Positions 26,301-38,700 of a stretch of 64,000 nt of DNA are shown in pieces (the first letter of the stretch is position 1; each line of letters begins with the position of its first letter). Source of the stretch: Delphinus delphis. Lineage: Eukaryota; Chordata; Mammalia; Artiodactyla; Delphinidae. A model generated the notes under the pieces. It worked only from the letters and a program-made list of their open reading frames with translations. It was not told the origin of the DNA and made no database searches. The translations under genes were made by a program, and so were the position numbers. The stretch lies in assembly GCF_949987515.2 (NCBI RefSeq), contig NC_082691.1, positions 61,015,740 through 61,079,739 on the forward strand, read 5' to 3'.

Positions 26301-29300
26301 TGAAACTGCGAAACTGTTTGCTAGAGTGGCTGTACCATTGCACAATCCCATCGACAGTTCCAGTTGTTCTTCATTCTCACCAGCACATAGTACTGTCAGG
26401 TTTTTGTTTTGGTTTGCTCTATTTAGCCATTCTAATAGGTGTGAGGTGATATCTCATCATGGTTTAAATTCCCCTAATGGCTAATGATATTGAACATCTT
26501 TTTATGTTTTTATTTGTTTTCTATATATACTCTTTGGTAAAACACCTAAATTTTTTAACTAGGGTGTTTTTCTCTTACTGTTGAATTTTGGGAGTTCTTT
26601 ATACATTTGGATGCAAATCCTTTGTTGCATCTGCAATTTGAAAATAGTTTCTCTCAATCCATAGCTTGTATTTTCATTCTCTTAGTAGTGTCTTTCCCAA
26701 AACAAAAGTTTAAAATTTTTGATAAAGTCCAAGTTAGTAATTTTTTCTTTTAAAGGTTGTGCTTTTGGTGTCTTGCCTAAGAACTCTTTACCAAACTCCA
26801 GGCCACAAAGATTTCTCTGTTTTCTTCTAAAAATATTATAGTTTGACATTTTACATTTAGATCTACGATCCATTTTGAACTAATTTAAGTTTAAGGTATG
26901 AGGCTTAGGTTCAGTTTCATTTCTTTGCATATAGATGTCCAATTGTTCCAACATCATTTGTTGAAAAGACTAGCCTTTCTCTATTAAATTGCCGTTGCAC
27001 CTTTGTCAAAAACCAGTTGACCACTATTGTGTGGATCTATTTCTGAATTCTCTGTGCTGTTCCATTGATCTATGGATCTGCTCCTTTGCCAGTACCATGC
27101 CACCTTGACTGCTGTGCCTGTAGTAAGTCTAAAGATCAGATAATGGGGAGTCCTCCAACTTTCACTTTGGCAAAATTGCTTTGGCTGTTTAGTTCCTTTC
27201 CCTTTCTATATAAATTTTAGAATCAGCATGTCTGTATCTATTTTAAAATCTTATTGAGATTTTAATGGGCATTGGAGAATTGAACTATATATCTATGTGT
27301 CTGTAAATATCTATAAGTCTCGGGGTCTTTACTATGCGGAGTCTTCCAATTCATGAACACAGTATATCTCTTCATTTACTTAGGTCTTCTTTATTTCATC
27401 AGCATTTTAGTGGTATTTAGAATCCAATATCCTATGCATATTTTGTTTGATTTATGCGTAAGTATTTCATTTGCACTTGGACCTATTTTAAGGTATCATG
27501 GGTTTTTTTTTTTAATGCCAGTTTCCAGTTGTTTATGAGTAGTATATAAAAATACGATTAATTTTTGTGGGTTGACTTTGTATACAATAACCTTGCTAAA
27601 CTGACTTTCACTTTTTGTGTATTGAAATTTTCTACATAGAAAATCATGTTGCCTATGAATAGGGGCAATTTTATTTCTTCCTTTCCAATCTGTGTACCAT
27701 TTATTTCTTTGCTTTACCTTATTGTACTCACTAGGACTTCCATTTATGATGCTGAATAAGAGTGATGAGAGGGAGTATCCTTGCTTGGTCCTGATGTTAG
27801 AGGGAAAATATTTCATCATTAACTACAATGTTAGCTATAGTTTTTTTGTTGATGCCCTTTATCTAGTTGATAAAGTTCCCTTTCATTCCTACTTTGATGA
27901 GAGTTTTTGTCGTGCATGGATATTGAATTTTTTCAGATGTTTTTTCTGCTTCAATGTATGTGAAGATCATGTGATTTTTCTTCTTTAGACTGTTAATATG
28001 GTGGATTTTATTGATGGATTTTTCTATATTGAACCAGCCTTGTGTTCTCAGACTAAACCCCATGTAGTTGTAGTTTATTATTCTTTTTATATATTACTTG
28101 ATTCAAGTATATATTACTTGATGTTATATATATACTTGATTTATATATTACTTCTTCATAGTTAAGGATAATAACATTTGCCTTCTGTTATGTAACCATA
28201 ATTAAGTGTTTCTTGTTTTGTCTCTAAAAGTTGAGTCCTGTAGAGGTAAGGTAACTTGCCTAAGCTATGCCACTAATAAATGGTGGATTCAGGATCCCAT
28301 CCAAGATGAGGGGACTCTGGAACCCTCATTTTTTTTTTTTTTTTGCGGTACGCGGGCCTCTCACTGTTGTGGCCTCTCCCGTTGCGGAGCACAGGCTCCG
28401 GATGCGCAGGCTCAGCGGCCATGGCTCACGGGCCCAGCCGCTCCGCGGCATGTGGGATCTTCCCGGACCGGGGCACGAACCCGCGTCCCCTGCATCGGCA
28501 GGCAGACTCTCAACCACTGCACCACCAGGGAAGCCCCTGGAACCCTCATTTTTAACTGTAGAAACGTCTGTCTCCCACTGATAGAAGGCTGATGGGCCCC
28601 TCCATGGGTGACTCACTCTATCAAGACTGCTTGGCCCATGACAAACTGGACCCAGATGCTTCTGTAAGTGGTAACTCAGCCAGATCAGAATAGTAAATTG
28701 TAGAACTGACCCTTGAGCCCAGTTCTTTCCACTATATCATACTGCCTTCTTAACAGCTAGCCAGCAAATAGACTTTTGGCAGTCCAGCAGCACCAAAAGA
28801 AGTGGCCAGGGAAGAACAAATGATGTCAGGAGCACGGACCACAGAGACATCAGGCGGGGTGTAGAGGATCACCTGTGGGCCAAAGAAGGACTCCTTGGGT
28901 GCTAAACAGAGAAGGAAGGGCCTGCCACTCTTCATCAGTGGGGCCCAGAACTGGAGTGAGGTACAAGGGTGACGACGGAATTATAGAGCACATATGCCGA
29001 GCAGACTAGGTCTGTTGACCTAGGGGCCTGACCTAGAGGGGTTTGGAAGCGGGTTCCGTAATGGATGAGAATATCATCGGATCCAGCAGTGAGACCCTTT
29101 CAGTGCTGTCCTTGAGCTAAGCTGTAAGTCATTGTTTCTCTAGGGTCCAATCCAAGTCCAGACCCAGAGGCTTCTGTTGGATTCTCCATCCAAAGGACTC
29201 AGTAAAGTGACGGTGAGAAAAGAAAGTCTAGATACATTTACATTATCATCTGTAATAGGTGAAATACTTTGGAAACATCTTGAACTTTCTAGAAATTTTG

Positions 29301-29751
29301 GAATTTCCCGTCTTTTGATTATTTTTGTTACCTTTGTCTCCTTTCATATTTGAGCAGTGCTCATAATCTTTATTTCAGAGTCAAGAAAGGGAGGCCATAT
29401 GCTGAAAACCCTGCATTTTTCCCTGCAGCCAGCAGGGAGGTGTGAAAGGAGAGTAGGGGACCTAGGTGGACCAACAGGGTTGGCCCACGCAAGCTTCTGT
29501 GTTACCTGAAGAGGGAGTTTCAGATACAGGCTATTTACAGTTGAGGGCATCAGCCTCACAGCATAGGGTTACTCTAAGCAGTTTCCATTTTAAGTGTTCT
29601 CAGCCCTCCCCCTTGCCAAGACAGCTGCTGGCTCACGTTTAATGCAGTAATCAGACTGTTCTCAGAGTCCATCATTCAGCCTTGGCTGTCCTTTCTGGCC
29701 CTGGCAAAGGCCTACCACTTAGCTTCTTGGGCCCCAGCCTCTCTCTCTCTC

Positions 29752-29784
<33 letters not shown>

Positions 29785-32700
29785 GCCCTTCTTTTGCTTC
29801 CGATGCCCTTCCCTGCTCCTTCCTTCCTACTCTGGCTGTCACACTCCATATGAAGCAACATCTGCCGTGGTTCTGGGTCAGAAGACAGTCGGGCCACTCC
29901 CCCTACCCAGCTGCAGGCTTGCCGTGTATTTCCTGGGTGTTCAACCTTCACTGTTTTCCTGAGCGATGTCATTACTAAGGGGTTAGCATGGTGGTTAAGA
30001 GAGCCTGACTTGCCTGGGCTAACCTCTCAGCTCTCCACTTACTAGAGATAGATAGCCTGCTTCCCCTCTGTGCCTCATCTGTAAACTGGAGATGATACTC
30101 ATAACTAGTACCTACATCATGAGATTGTCCAAGTGCCCTTTAAATGAATTAATACACGTAAAGTACTTGGAACAGTGCCGGGCACACACAAATGCCTTCC
30201 CATTTCTTTGTCTTATTGCTGTTGCTGTCACCCTTTGCATGTTGCAGCTTCCTTACCCAGACTCCAAAGTCACCTTTGTGTGCATAGTAAAGAGAAAGAA
30301 CCAGATCTCAGTGAAAGTTGATTATTTCAAATGAAGGAGAGGAAGGAGTCACAGGTTTCAAGCTTCGATGAATGGGAGAAAGCCTTTGACAGAAATGGTA
30401 ATGCTGGGAGTGAGGAGCTAGAACTGATGACAGTAGGGTTATCTCACTAGTTTGCAAATTAATCTGCTGGGATGGGAGCATATATCTTTCTGATAGTACT
30501 TTTTGTCTAAAATAAATAGAAGATATGAAACCTCAACCAGTTTTTGAGACAGTGTTCCAACTATGTATTATTTCTTAGCAGTTCCTAGCGCCGGGTCCTT
30601 GACTACCAATGCTAGGCTCTTTTTTGAGTTTACAAGGTTGTTCTTTCCAGGTCCAACACAGGTTTTTAAAGCAGCCTTTCTTATAATTTAAATTTTAGTC
30701 TTGAAAGCCTGGGAATGGTGGCATTATCGAATAAGAGAGAATAGTGCTGAATCCCCATTTCTTGGGACAAAGTGACCAAAGGATAAAAGTGTGAAGACAG
30801 TTTGAAGAATCAGGGCTGTGGCGTAACCTCAAAGGCAGTGGCTTCTCTTCCCATACCTGCATGTTTTGTTGCAGCAGACAGATGTCAAAAATCTAGGGAC
30901 TTAAAGTTTATATAGATTTCATTTCAACAAAATACTGCTCACAGTTTTTTTAAAAGGTGGATATGCTGGTACTAATAGAGGAATGGCTTATTTTTTGCAT
31001 GCTAAGAGTTGCCACTCAAAAATAAGAGGAAAAGCGATATGTAAAAGCTATAATATTTGGCAAGATATGAGTAGTGCTATAGAGAATTACAAATGATGTG
31101 CATATAAAGAAAAGGCTAGCTGAAGAAGTTTTAAAAAAAACATCTTGTATAGAAAACTGTTTTTGATGTAGAGCTTAAAGGAGAAGAAAAAGTTTGGGCC
31201 AGTACAGCAGGGCTGAGGCAGCAAGAGTATTCCCAGAAGAGGCAGAAGCATGAGCACAGGATGGGAAGCACAGTTGTAGGTAGGGAGGCATTGCTCTACA
31301 GTGGAACTGCTTTACTACACTGGTGTGGGTAGAAAAATGTTGGCATTTATAGGTAAACTCAGGGTAGAATACAGAAATCGTCAAGCCCAGCAGGTGATAT
31401 TAATGAGGACTTTGACAAGGGAAATGGAAAACCATTGCAGGTTTTGAGCAGAGTCACTTGATCCGGGTGGCAGGGGCACTACTAAGGGTAAGCACGTTGT
31501 TCTAGGAACAAAAAAGGGCTCTTTATCTGGCCTTCCAGGATCAGGAGGCCTCCTGGAAAATAGCCAAGAGACAAGTGTGAAAAGAGCAGAGAGATTAGCT
31601 CAAGCTAAGGTCCAGAGGTGAGCTCCAGCCTGGAAGACTCAAGGAGTGGAAGGTCTGGGCTGGTCATTAAGGGCCTTGTGCAACATGACGGGACCTGAAC
31701 TTGATCCTGAGGGCAGTGGGGCACCAGCAGAGATTTTTATGGAGGGGAGGGACATGGTAAGTGACATGTCCCTTATACTGATCACTCTGATGGCTGTGTG
31801 GAAGAGGATGAGGCAGGAGGCAGGAAGACCAGGTGAGGGAATCCAGAAGTGCTGGTGGCCTGCATTAAGTCAGCATCACAGAGATGGAGAAAAGGAGCCA
31901 GATTCTAGAGTAATCACTCAGGAAAAATCAACAGGAGTTTGTGATGGAGTGGCTGTTGAGAACAAGCAACAGGGAGGGGTCTGAGTTGGCCTCCAGGTCC
32001 TTGGGCAAGGAGGTAGCTGCCAGCATATGGTAGCCAAAGTGATGCCAGGGGAAAGTTCATTTTCTCTGAAAATATTTCCTGTCTCTCTTTTGGATCTCAG
32101 GCTCTCTCTTCTCCTACATAAAGACGGTAGCAGCCGGAGGAAGGTAGTGCCAGTTCTGGCTGTCCTTGGGATTCAGATTTAGTAAAGAAATGCAAGTACC
32201 CTGGTGACTGATACCTGTCTGCCCCCAAGTTTGGAGGAAGCTGAGGGCTGGGCTAATGAGCAGGCTGTGTACCTGGAAACCTGAGTACTAATTTGAGGTT
32301 TAACAGCCACATTGGAGAAAGTCCCTTTGGGAGACTGCAAGGCTGGCATTGCACTGGAATGATTGGGTTTAGATCATCTTTGAGACAAACAACCTGCTAG
32401 ATTTGAATCAAACCCCTAGATTTTGATGAGGGTTTCTCACGGAAACCAGGATCACTCAGACAGATGTAGTAATGACATAGGGTGGCAGGGTCAGTAAATA
32501 GCAGGAGAACATGCATTTCATTCCATTTGGGCTGGACTGCCATCCCCCTCCCCCAAACTGTACTGAAACCTGATCAGCTCATTTGTTGGAACGACACATG
32601 GATATGCCAGAGCTTTTATAATTTATCAAGACAGGAGGACAGACACCTCATCACCCTTGGCCCAGTTAGTACTGTTTCTAATATTCCTGGTTCACTTCCG

Positions 32701-35700
32701 TTTTTCAGCCTGTATTGGCCGGCGATGGGCTAATTTGCATTAGTCTTCTACTATTTTGCCTGTTTTTAGGATCCAGGCTGTTCCACTGGAAGCTTGTTTT
32801 AGAAGAACCGAGTCAACAAAAGCTTTGTGTGGAACTCAGCAAATTGTCACACTCGATAACAATGTTAAGAAAGAACAGGAGCAAACTTCGAAATGATGTT
32901 TTAGTTTTTTGTTTTGTACGTGGGGGGACGGGGAGGTGTGTTTGGTGGGTATGTTTGCCATGGGGAAAGTGTTCAGGAGTGACTGTCTCTCTCCATTATA
33001 TTTTTAGTGAAGTTGCCAATAATCAGGATTTACATAGAATAAAAGACCCAGTGAATATTTGAAAATCTTCTCTTTCCTGTTTCTGTATACTGTAACCACG
33101 GTAACAAGACTTCTTAGGCTTGTAGATTTTTAATAAAGCAAATTGCGGATGAATTGTTAATAAATATTGAAGATGGGGTAGAAACAACTGTCACGGTAAA
33201 TATGGTCTTCAATATGCAAATGAATATGTCCTTAGATGTCCTTTTGTACAAAACCAATTAAGCTGTAGTCTCCTTAGCCATGAAGTTATTCGCTCTTTCC
33301 TACCTCACAGGAGAGGACTGAAGGATACCGTACTAATATCAGGTGAGGGAGAGCCCTCTGGTGGAAGATCATCAGGGCAGACAGTGGCACAGGAAAAAAA
33401 GCAGAGAAGTCAAAGAAGGAATGTTAAATTTAGTCCAGCGAGTTGAACTGCAAAACATAAACATGACGGGACTTGCCATATCCTCCTGCTGATTTGGAAG
33501 ATATTTATCAACAAGTCTGTCATGTGGAATTGTCAGGAATGTATCGAGGCTTGTGCCAAGTAGGAACTCAAATTAAAATCATTATTCCAAGGATACACAA
33601 TGTTCTTCATAGCCCTCACCTAAAAAGCTTGGGATGGACGAGGTCAGGGCGTGGGGGGGTGCATTTTGGTAATAAATTTAAAAATCGAAAGTAGATGAGA
33701 CGAACACCACCACCCCTACTCAGGGGTTGTTAGAGATAGGGTTCCAGTTGCTTCTTTAAACAGAAGAATGCAATTCATTATTGTGTTGTTTTTCTTGTAA
33801 CTAGGAAGAAAATTACAAAGCACTTTCACCCCCTAATCCCTGACCGTAATACATGCCTGAGATTATAATGCCACATTTTTACAAAAATGTTCATAGTCTC
33901 TTGGCTAGGGTCATGGTATTTCTGTTGGCCCTTTATTCTTATTACTAATTGTTTGTAAATATGAGAGGAGATTTTAAAAATCTTAAAATTTTGCAGTTTA
34001 AAATGCCTTACCGGCTAATTGTTTATAGAGAGAGATTTAAAAAATCATATTGTGTGGAAAATACCCCGCTGTACATGTGCATTCATACATACATTCCTAA
34101 AAAACAGATATCGTTAGGGTTGGGGCCCCTGGCTTATAGCGCTGTTATTGACCATCATCTGTGAGCCCCTCTCAAGGGGTCAAAAAGCATGTTTCCAGGC
34201 AACAAGAAACTCACCTTGAAGCTTATGCCCTACAAAACCTGTGTAAGATGCATCACCAGTGCAGTAGAGTCGGCCGGTGAAAATGTGGACCCAGCACCTT
34301 TTAGCTAAAACCACAATTGCCTTCATTTCCAGTCTGTGACACTGGAGAGTCTCTGACTGTCTAGTTGGCAAACCTGGTTTGTCCTTTTCTGACAAATGGC
34401 CGTATGGAGAAAATGGCTATAGCAAGAGCTTGTAAATCCTATCTGTCCTTCAAGGACCATCTAAGTAAGGTCTCCTGTCTTCCTTGCAGCCTGAACTCTC
34501 GGGGTCTTCCTCTCTGTGAGACTCACATGGGCGCTCAGCCACATGCTGCGTTGTATGGTGGCTTAACTCCTTGCACGGGTGTCCTGTCTCCCTGGTAGAT
34601 GCATATGCCCTTGAGGGCAAGGCCAGTGTATCCTGGGTCTAGTCATTCATACTCATTCATTCATTCACTCATTCATTCATACAATAAATAGCTTTTGAGA
34701 CTATCTGGGGCCAAGTTTTACTCTCTGGAGATGTACTGGTGAACAAAACGAACAAGATCTCTTTCCTGCCTGTGGGAGTGGTGAACCTTCAACTCATACC
34801 CACAACTGGAAATTTTCCACAAGGAAAGATAAATATAAATGTATACACTGTGATAAAACTTACAGAGGAAAAAAGAATATAGTGCCATAAGAGAGAGCCC
34901 TGGGTGGCCTTATTTATGTTGGGGGTCAGAAAACACCACCGAAGTGGAAATGTTTAAGATGAAAACCAAAGACATGGTATTCCCCATGTACTAAAAAGTA
35001 CTTCTTACTTCGAGAAATGTTTAATCAGCTCTCAGGTCACGTGGTATAATACTACTAACTGCAGCGGGTCCTCCTGGCTGTGTCCTCCAGTGCGACCACA
35101 CCCTTCCCTTACTTGCCACCAACCAGTGTATGTTCTTTCTGGTGCTCCCTAGTTCTAATAGCCCATGGAGACCCTGCCGTGTCAGCACAAGCTATAGTGG
35201 AAGTGAAACAGCTGGACCTCGGTGCTACTTGCAGAGATAGGACAAAGGTTCTTCTCGTGAACATATTTACAAAGCATTTTAGCAGTCTAGAGAACAATTA
35301 TGCTAACCACAGCACCGTGCCCTTGATGGCTGTAATGCTTCAAGATAAAAAGCACGTGGCCTTTGGAATTCAGCAGATCTGGGTTTGAAGCTAGCCCTGT
35401 GACCTTGAAGAGATTTCATAGTCTGTTTTCTCATCTGTAAAATGAGGGCAAACTCACTTGAAACTCACAAGGTTTTGTGAGGATTAACATAACGCACCCA
35501 GACACAGAAGAGAAGGCAGTCGCTAAACCTTCATTGCAATCCCCTGTACTTCTTTCTTTCTGGATTTGGTCCGGGAGGGACCTGGGGACACCAGCAGCGT
35601 AATTATTCAGAACCTGGAAGCTGGAGTCAGGAACACACAGACAGAAGCCCAGATAAGTGGGTGGGGCCCACGTAGGAGGAGAAAGAGGGGCTTTGCTTTA

Positions 35701-38700
35701 GGGCTTCTTAAGACTTATGGGAGTTTGATCACAAGAAAGAGTCCGTTCTAGGTCCCCCAGGAAAGGGATGTGAGCAGGGCAGGAGGTAAGTTTCCCTCAA
35801 AACCTGAGACCCATAGGTAACTGCATTGGTGAGATGGGCCTTGGGAGTGGTGCAGGGGAGGGCAAACAGGAAAGGCAGAAAAGTATGGGAGGAGAAACTT
35901 ACCTCAAATAGGACATACGGCTTGTCTTGCAAATGTCTGCAAATGTTATGATTATAATCAGATCCCTCTTAATCCTTTACAGGTAAGTACAGATGCTTCC
36001 AGCTTGAGAAAGACAGATCCCAAAGGTCGGAGTGCACTGTTGGCTGATATCCAGCAAGGAACTCGCCTACGAAAAGTCACGCAGATCAATGACCGCAGTG
36101 CCCCGCAAATCGAGAGTAAGTGAGCACGTGGGCCAGGGCGGCTGAGAGCCAAGGGCAGGCCATGTGAGGCTCAGCCAGACACGCCTGGCTTGCTCAGGGC
36201 AGGAGCCACAAATGCTACCCAGGACACACATCAGGCCATCTCAGACCTGCTCAGTGTACAATTCACATGGGCGAGAGAATCAGAGCTACCCTTCCAGGTC
36301 TGCAGAGGGTGTATAGCATGTCTACCATCACTTTTCAAATGCTTAAAAAAAAAACTTCACGGTAAGATAATTTTTTAGTTGTGATAAAATACACATAATA
36401 TAAAACTCACCATTTTAACCATTTTAAAGTGTCCAATTCAGTGGCATTTATCCATATACATTCAGAATGTTGTTGCTTCCATCACCCCTGTCTAGTTCCA
36501 GAACATTTCCACCACCCGAAAAGGAAACCCATACCTATTAGCAATCCCTCCCTAGTCCCTCTGTCTCCCTGAATCCCTGGCAACCACCAAGTCTACTTTC
36601 TGTCACTGTGGATTTGCCTCTTCTGCATATTTCATACAAATGGAATCTTACGATACGTGGCCTTTTGTGACTGGCTCCTTTGACTTCCCATAATGTTTTC
36701 AAGGCTCATCCATGCTATAGAATGTATCCGTACTTTACTCCTTTTTATTGTTGAAGAAGAGTTGCTTGTATGGATGTACCACTTTGTGTTTATCCACCGT
36801 GAGACAACATTTAAAGATCATTTACCCCGTGTCAACATAGTCCTCAAATTGAATGAGAGAAAAATTCAAGTCTCAACATTAACAAATGCACACAGATGTC
36901 CACAGAGCCTGGCAAAGTTTTTGTTTTTCACAAGGAAAAATATTTCTGCTGAATTCTCTCACAGGATCATATGACTGTATGTTTCTGTGACTTCTAGAGT
37001 ATGATGGTGTAAAAGGAGCCCTGTGCCTGGGTCAGATGACTGTGTTGAGTTCTGATTCTGCTACTGGGCAAATCAGGGAAGCTCTCTGAGGCTCAGTTTG
37101 CTCATCTGCAAAATGGGGAGATAATAATACCTGCTCTCTTTTTTTGTCAAGATTGTTGAAGGCTGAAATAATATATGCGGAAATATTTTTCAATGTAAGG
37201 TATTATTCTGTCTCCATATATTTTGCTATGATACCTGATGGTAATTCTCAAAGATAGTCCTAAGATATAATTGTATCTAATATCTGTAATTATATATGTT
37301 AATGCACATGGATAGACAAATTATTTTAAGACATATTTTCAACATTGATTATAATAAAAATTAGTTTCTGGCTAGACCCACTATCTAATTAGTTAAGCCC
37401 AATTAACAGATAAATCCATTTGATTGGAACACTCATTTCTTTATCATTCTAGTGAAGAGGTAATGTATAATGTTAATACTTGGAATAATCTGGCCACATT
37501 CATCCACGAGTGGGCACTGTGCCCTGATTTCTCTGTGCATATTAGCTTCAGGCTGTGAACATTTTCTGCCAGGAATTCTTGTAAGCTGTCTTCTCATTTT
37601 ATGTAATCACATACATCTGGAAGGCTGGAATTAGTGACACCTCTCCTCAGGGGCTCATGAGCTTTCTCTTCCATAGAAAAAGAACCGGTGCAGGGAAGAA
37701 CATGGGGCACGGGGAGTGGGAGCTGGGGAGACAGAGAAGGAAAATGCCAAAGCAGAAATCACTGCAGACCTTCACTTCCTGCTTGCAAGTCCTGGGCCAG
37801 GCTCTGTGGACAAGAAGTTAAAATTACTGCCTGAATTAAATCTGTGGGTTTTCTTGGTCTAGTCCTCCCACAAAAGCAGTCAAGTGAAAATGGGGTCAGC
37901 TCTATACATACAGTGCCTGGGTTTTCTAATTTGAAAGGTACTACCAGTTCCCCCATTGGCATCTACTAAATGGCAGTATAAGGATGCTTTTTTTTTTTTT
38001 TTAAATCCCTTTTCAGAGTGGTCACTACTGATGGTTCTTTGGTAGCTTGGAGAGGGTGGCAGACAGGCCTGGGCATATGAGTCTATAGGGTATCAAGGCA
38101 GGGGGTTCTTGAGAAAGGTACTGGGTAGAAGGGTAACACTGGTGGTGAGAACAGGACGGCTGCCATAGGCAGTGTTAGACCACAGTCGGGGTGAGAGTTG
38201 GCCACTCAGCTCTGCTCACAGGTCCTCATCTACTCGCCTCTTCTCTCTAAAGGTTCTAAAGGAACCAACAAAGAAGGAGGAGGTCCTGCAAACTCTCGAG
38301 GCGGGAGCACGCCCCCAGCCCTGGGAGATCTGTTTGCTGGTGGCTTTCCAGTGTTACGACCAGCAGGCCAGAGGGATGCAGCAGGTAAGGAAGAATTCAG
38401 ACTGGCTACCCTGTGACCTTTGTCTCCTTACCTTGTAGAACCAACAGGACAATCCTCACCTGCCAGTAAGTGACATGTTGAGAGTAAACAGTTATATGGT
38501 AGGAGATCACATATTTGGAAGCCTGAGCACTGGAAGTTTCCAAAACACAGAGTTGTTTTTAAGGGATCTTTGAAATCCTCATCCTGTTTAAATCATCCCA
38601 CTGTAATCGCTGAAGAATGAGTTGCCATAGTGTAGAGTCTTTAGCAACGGTGAGATCGTGGCCCACACTGCAAAGTGTGGATGTAAATCACAATAGAAGA

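Larger units (their letters stand above)
2355..35982 (+). other. WIPF3: WIPF3 intron between coding exons 1 and 2 (33.6 kb)
   Basis: The intron is bounded by CCG|GTAAGA and CCTTTACAG|GTAAGT. It contains most of the repeats listed here. Between the repeats, the stretches 3131-4160, 6780-9300, 10245-11015, 13660-15140, 15346-17000, 19910-20640, 20680-21608, 22129-23255, 30200-31150 and 31985-34625 show no coding frame with splice sites, RNA gene or repeat that I can name. They probably include decayed repeats and possibly conserved non-coding elements that one sequence alone cannot reveal. Confidence 0.8.

Noticed and set aside
29712..29972. - strand frame with repeated Arg-Glu
   Set aside because: Translation of the CT microsatellite.
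35991..35996. Second AG ten bases into coding exon 2 as an alternative acceptor
   Set aside because: Use of it would shift the reading frame and it lacks its own pyrimidine tract; the family sequence supports the first AG.
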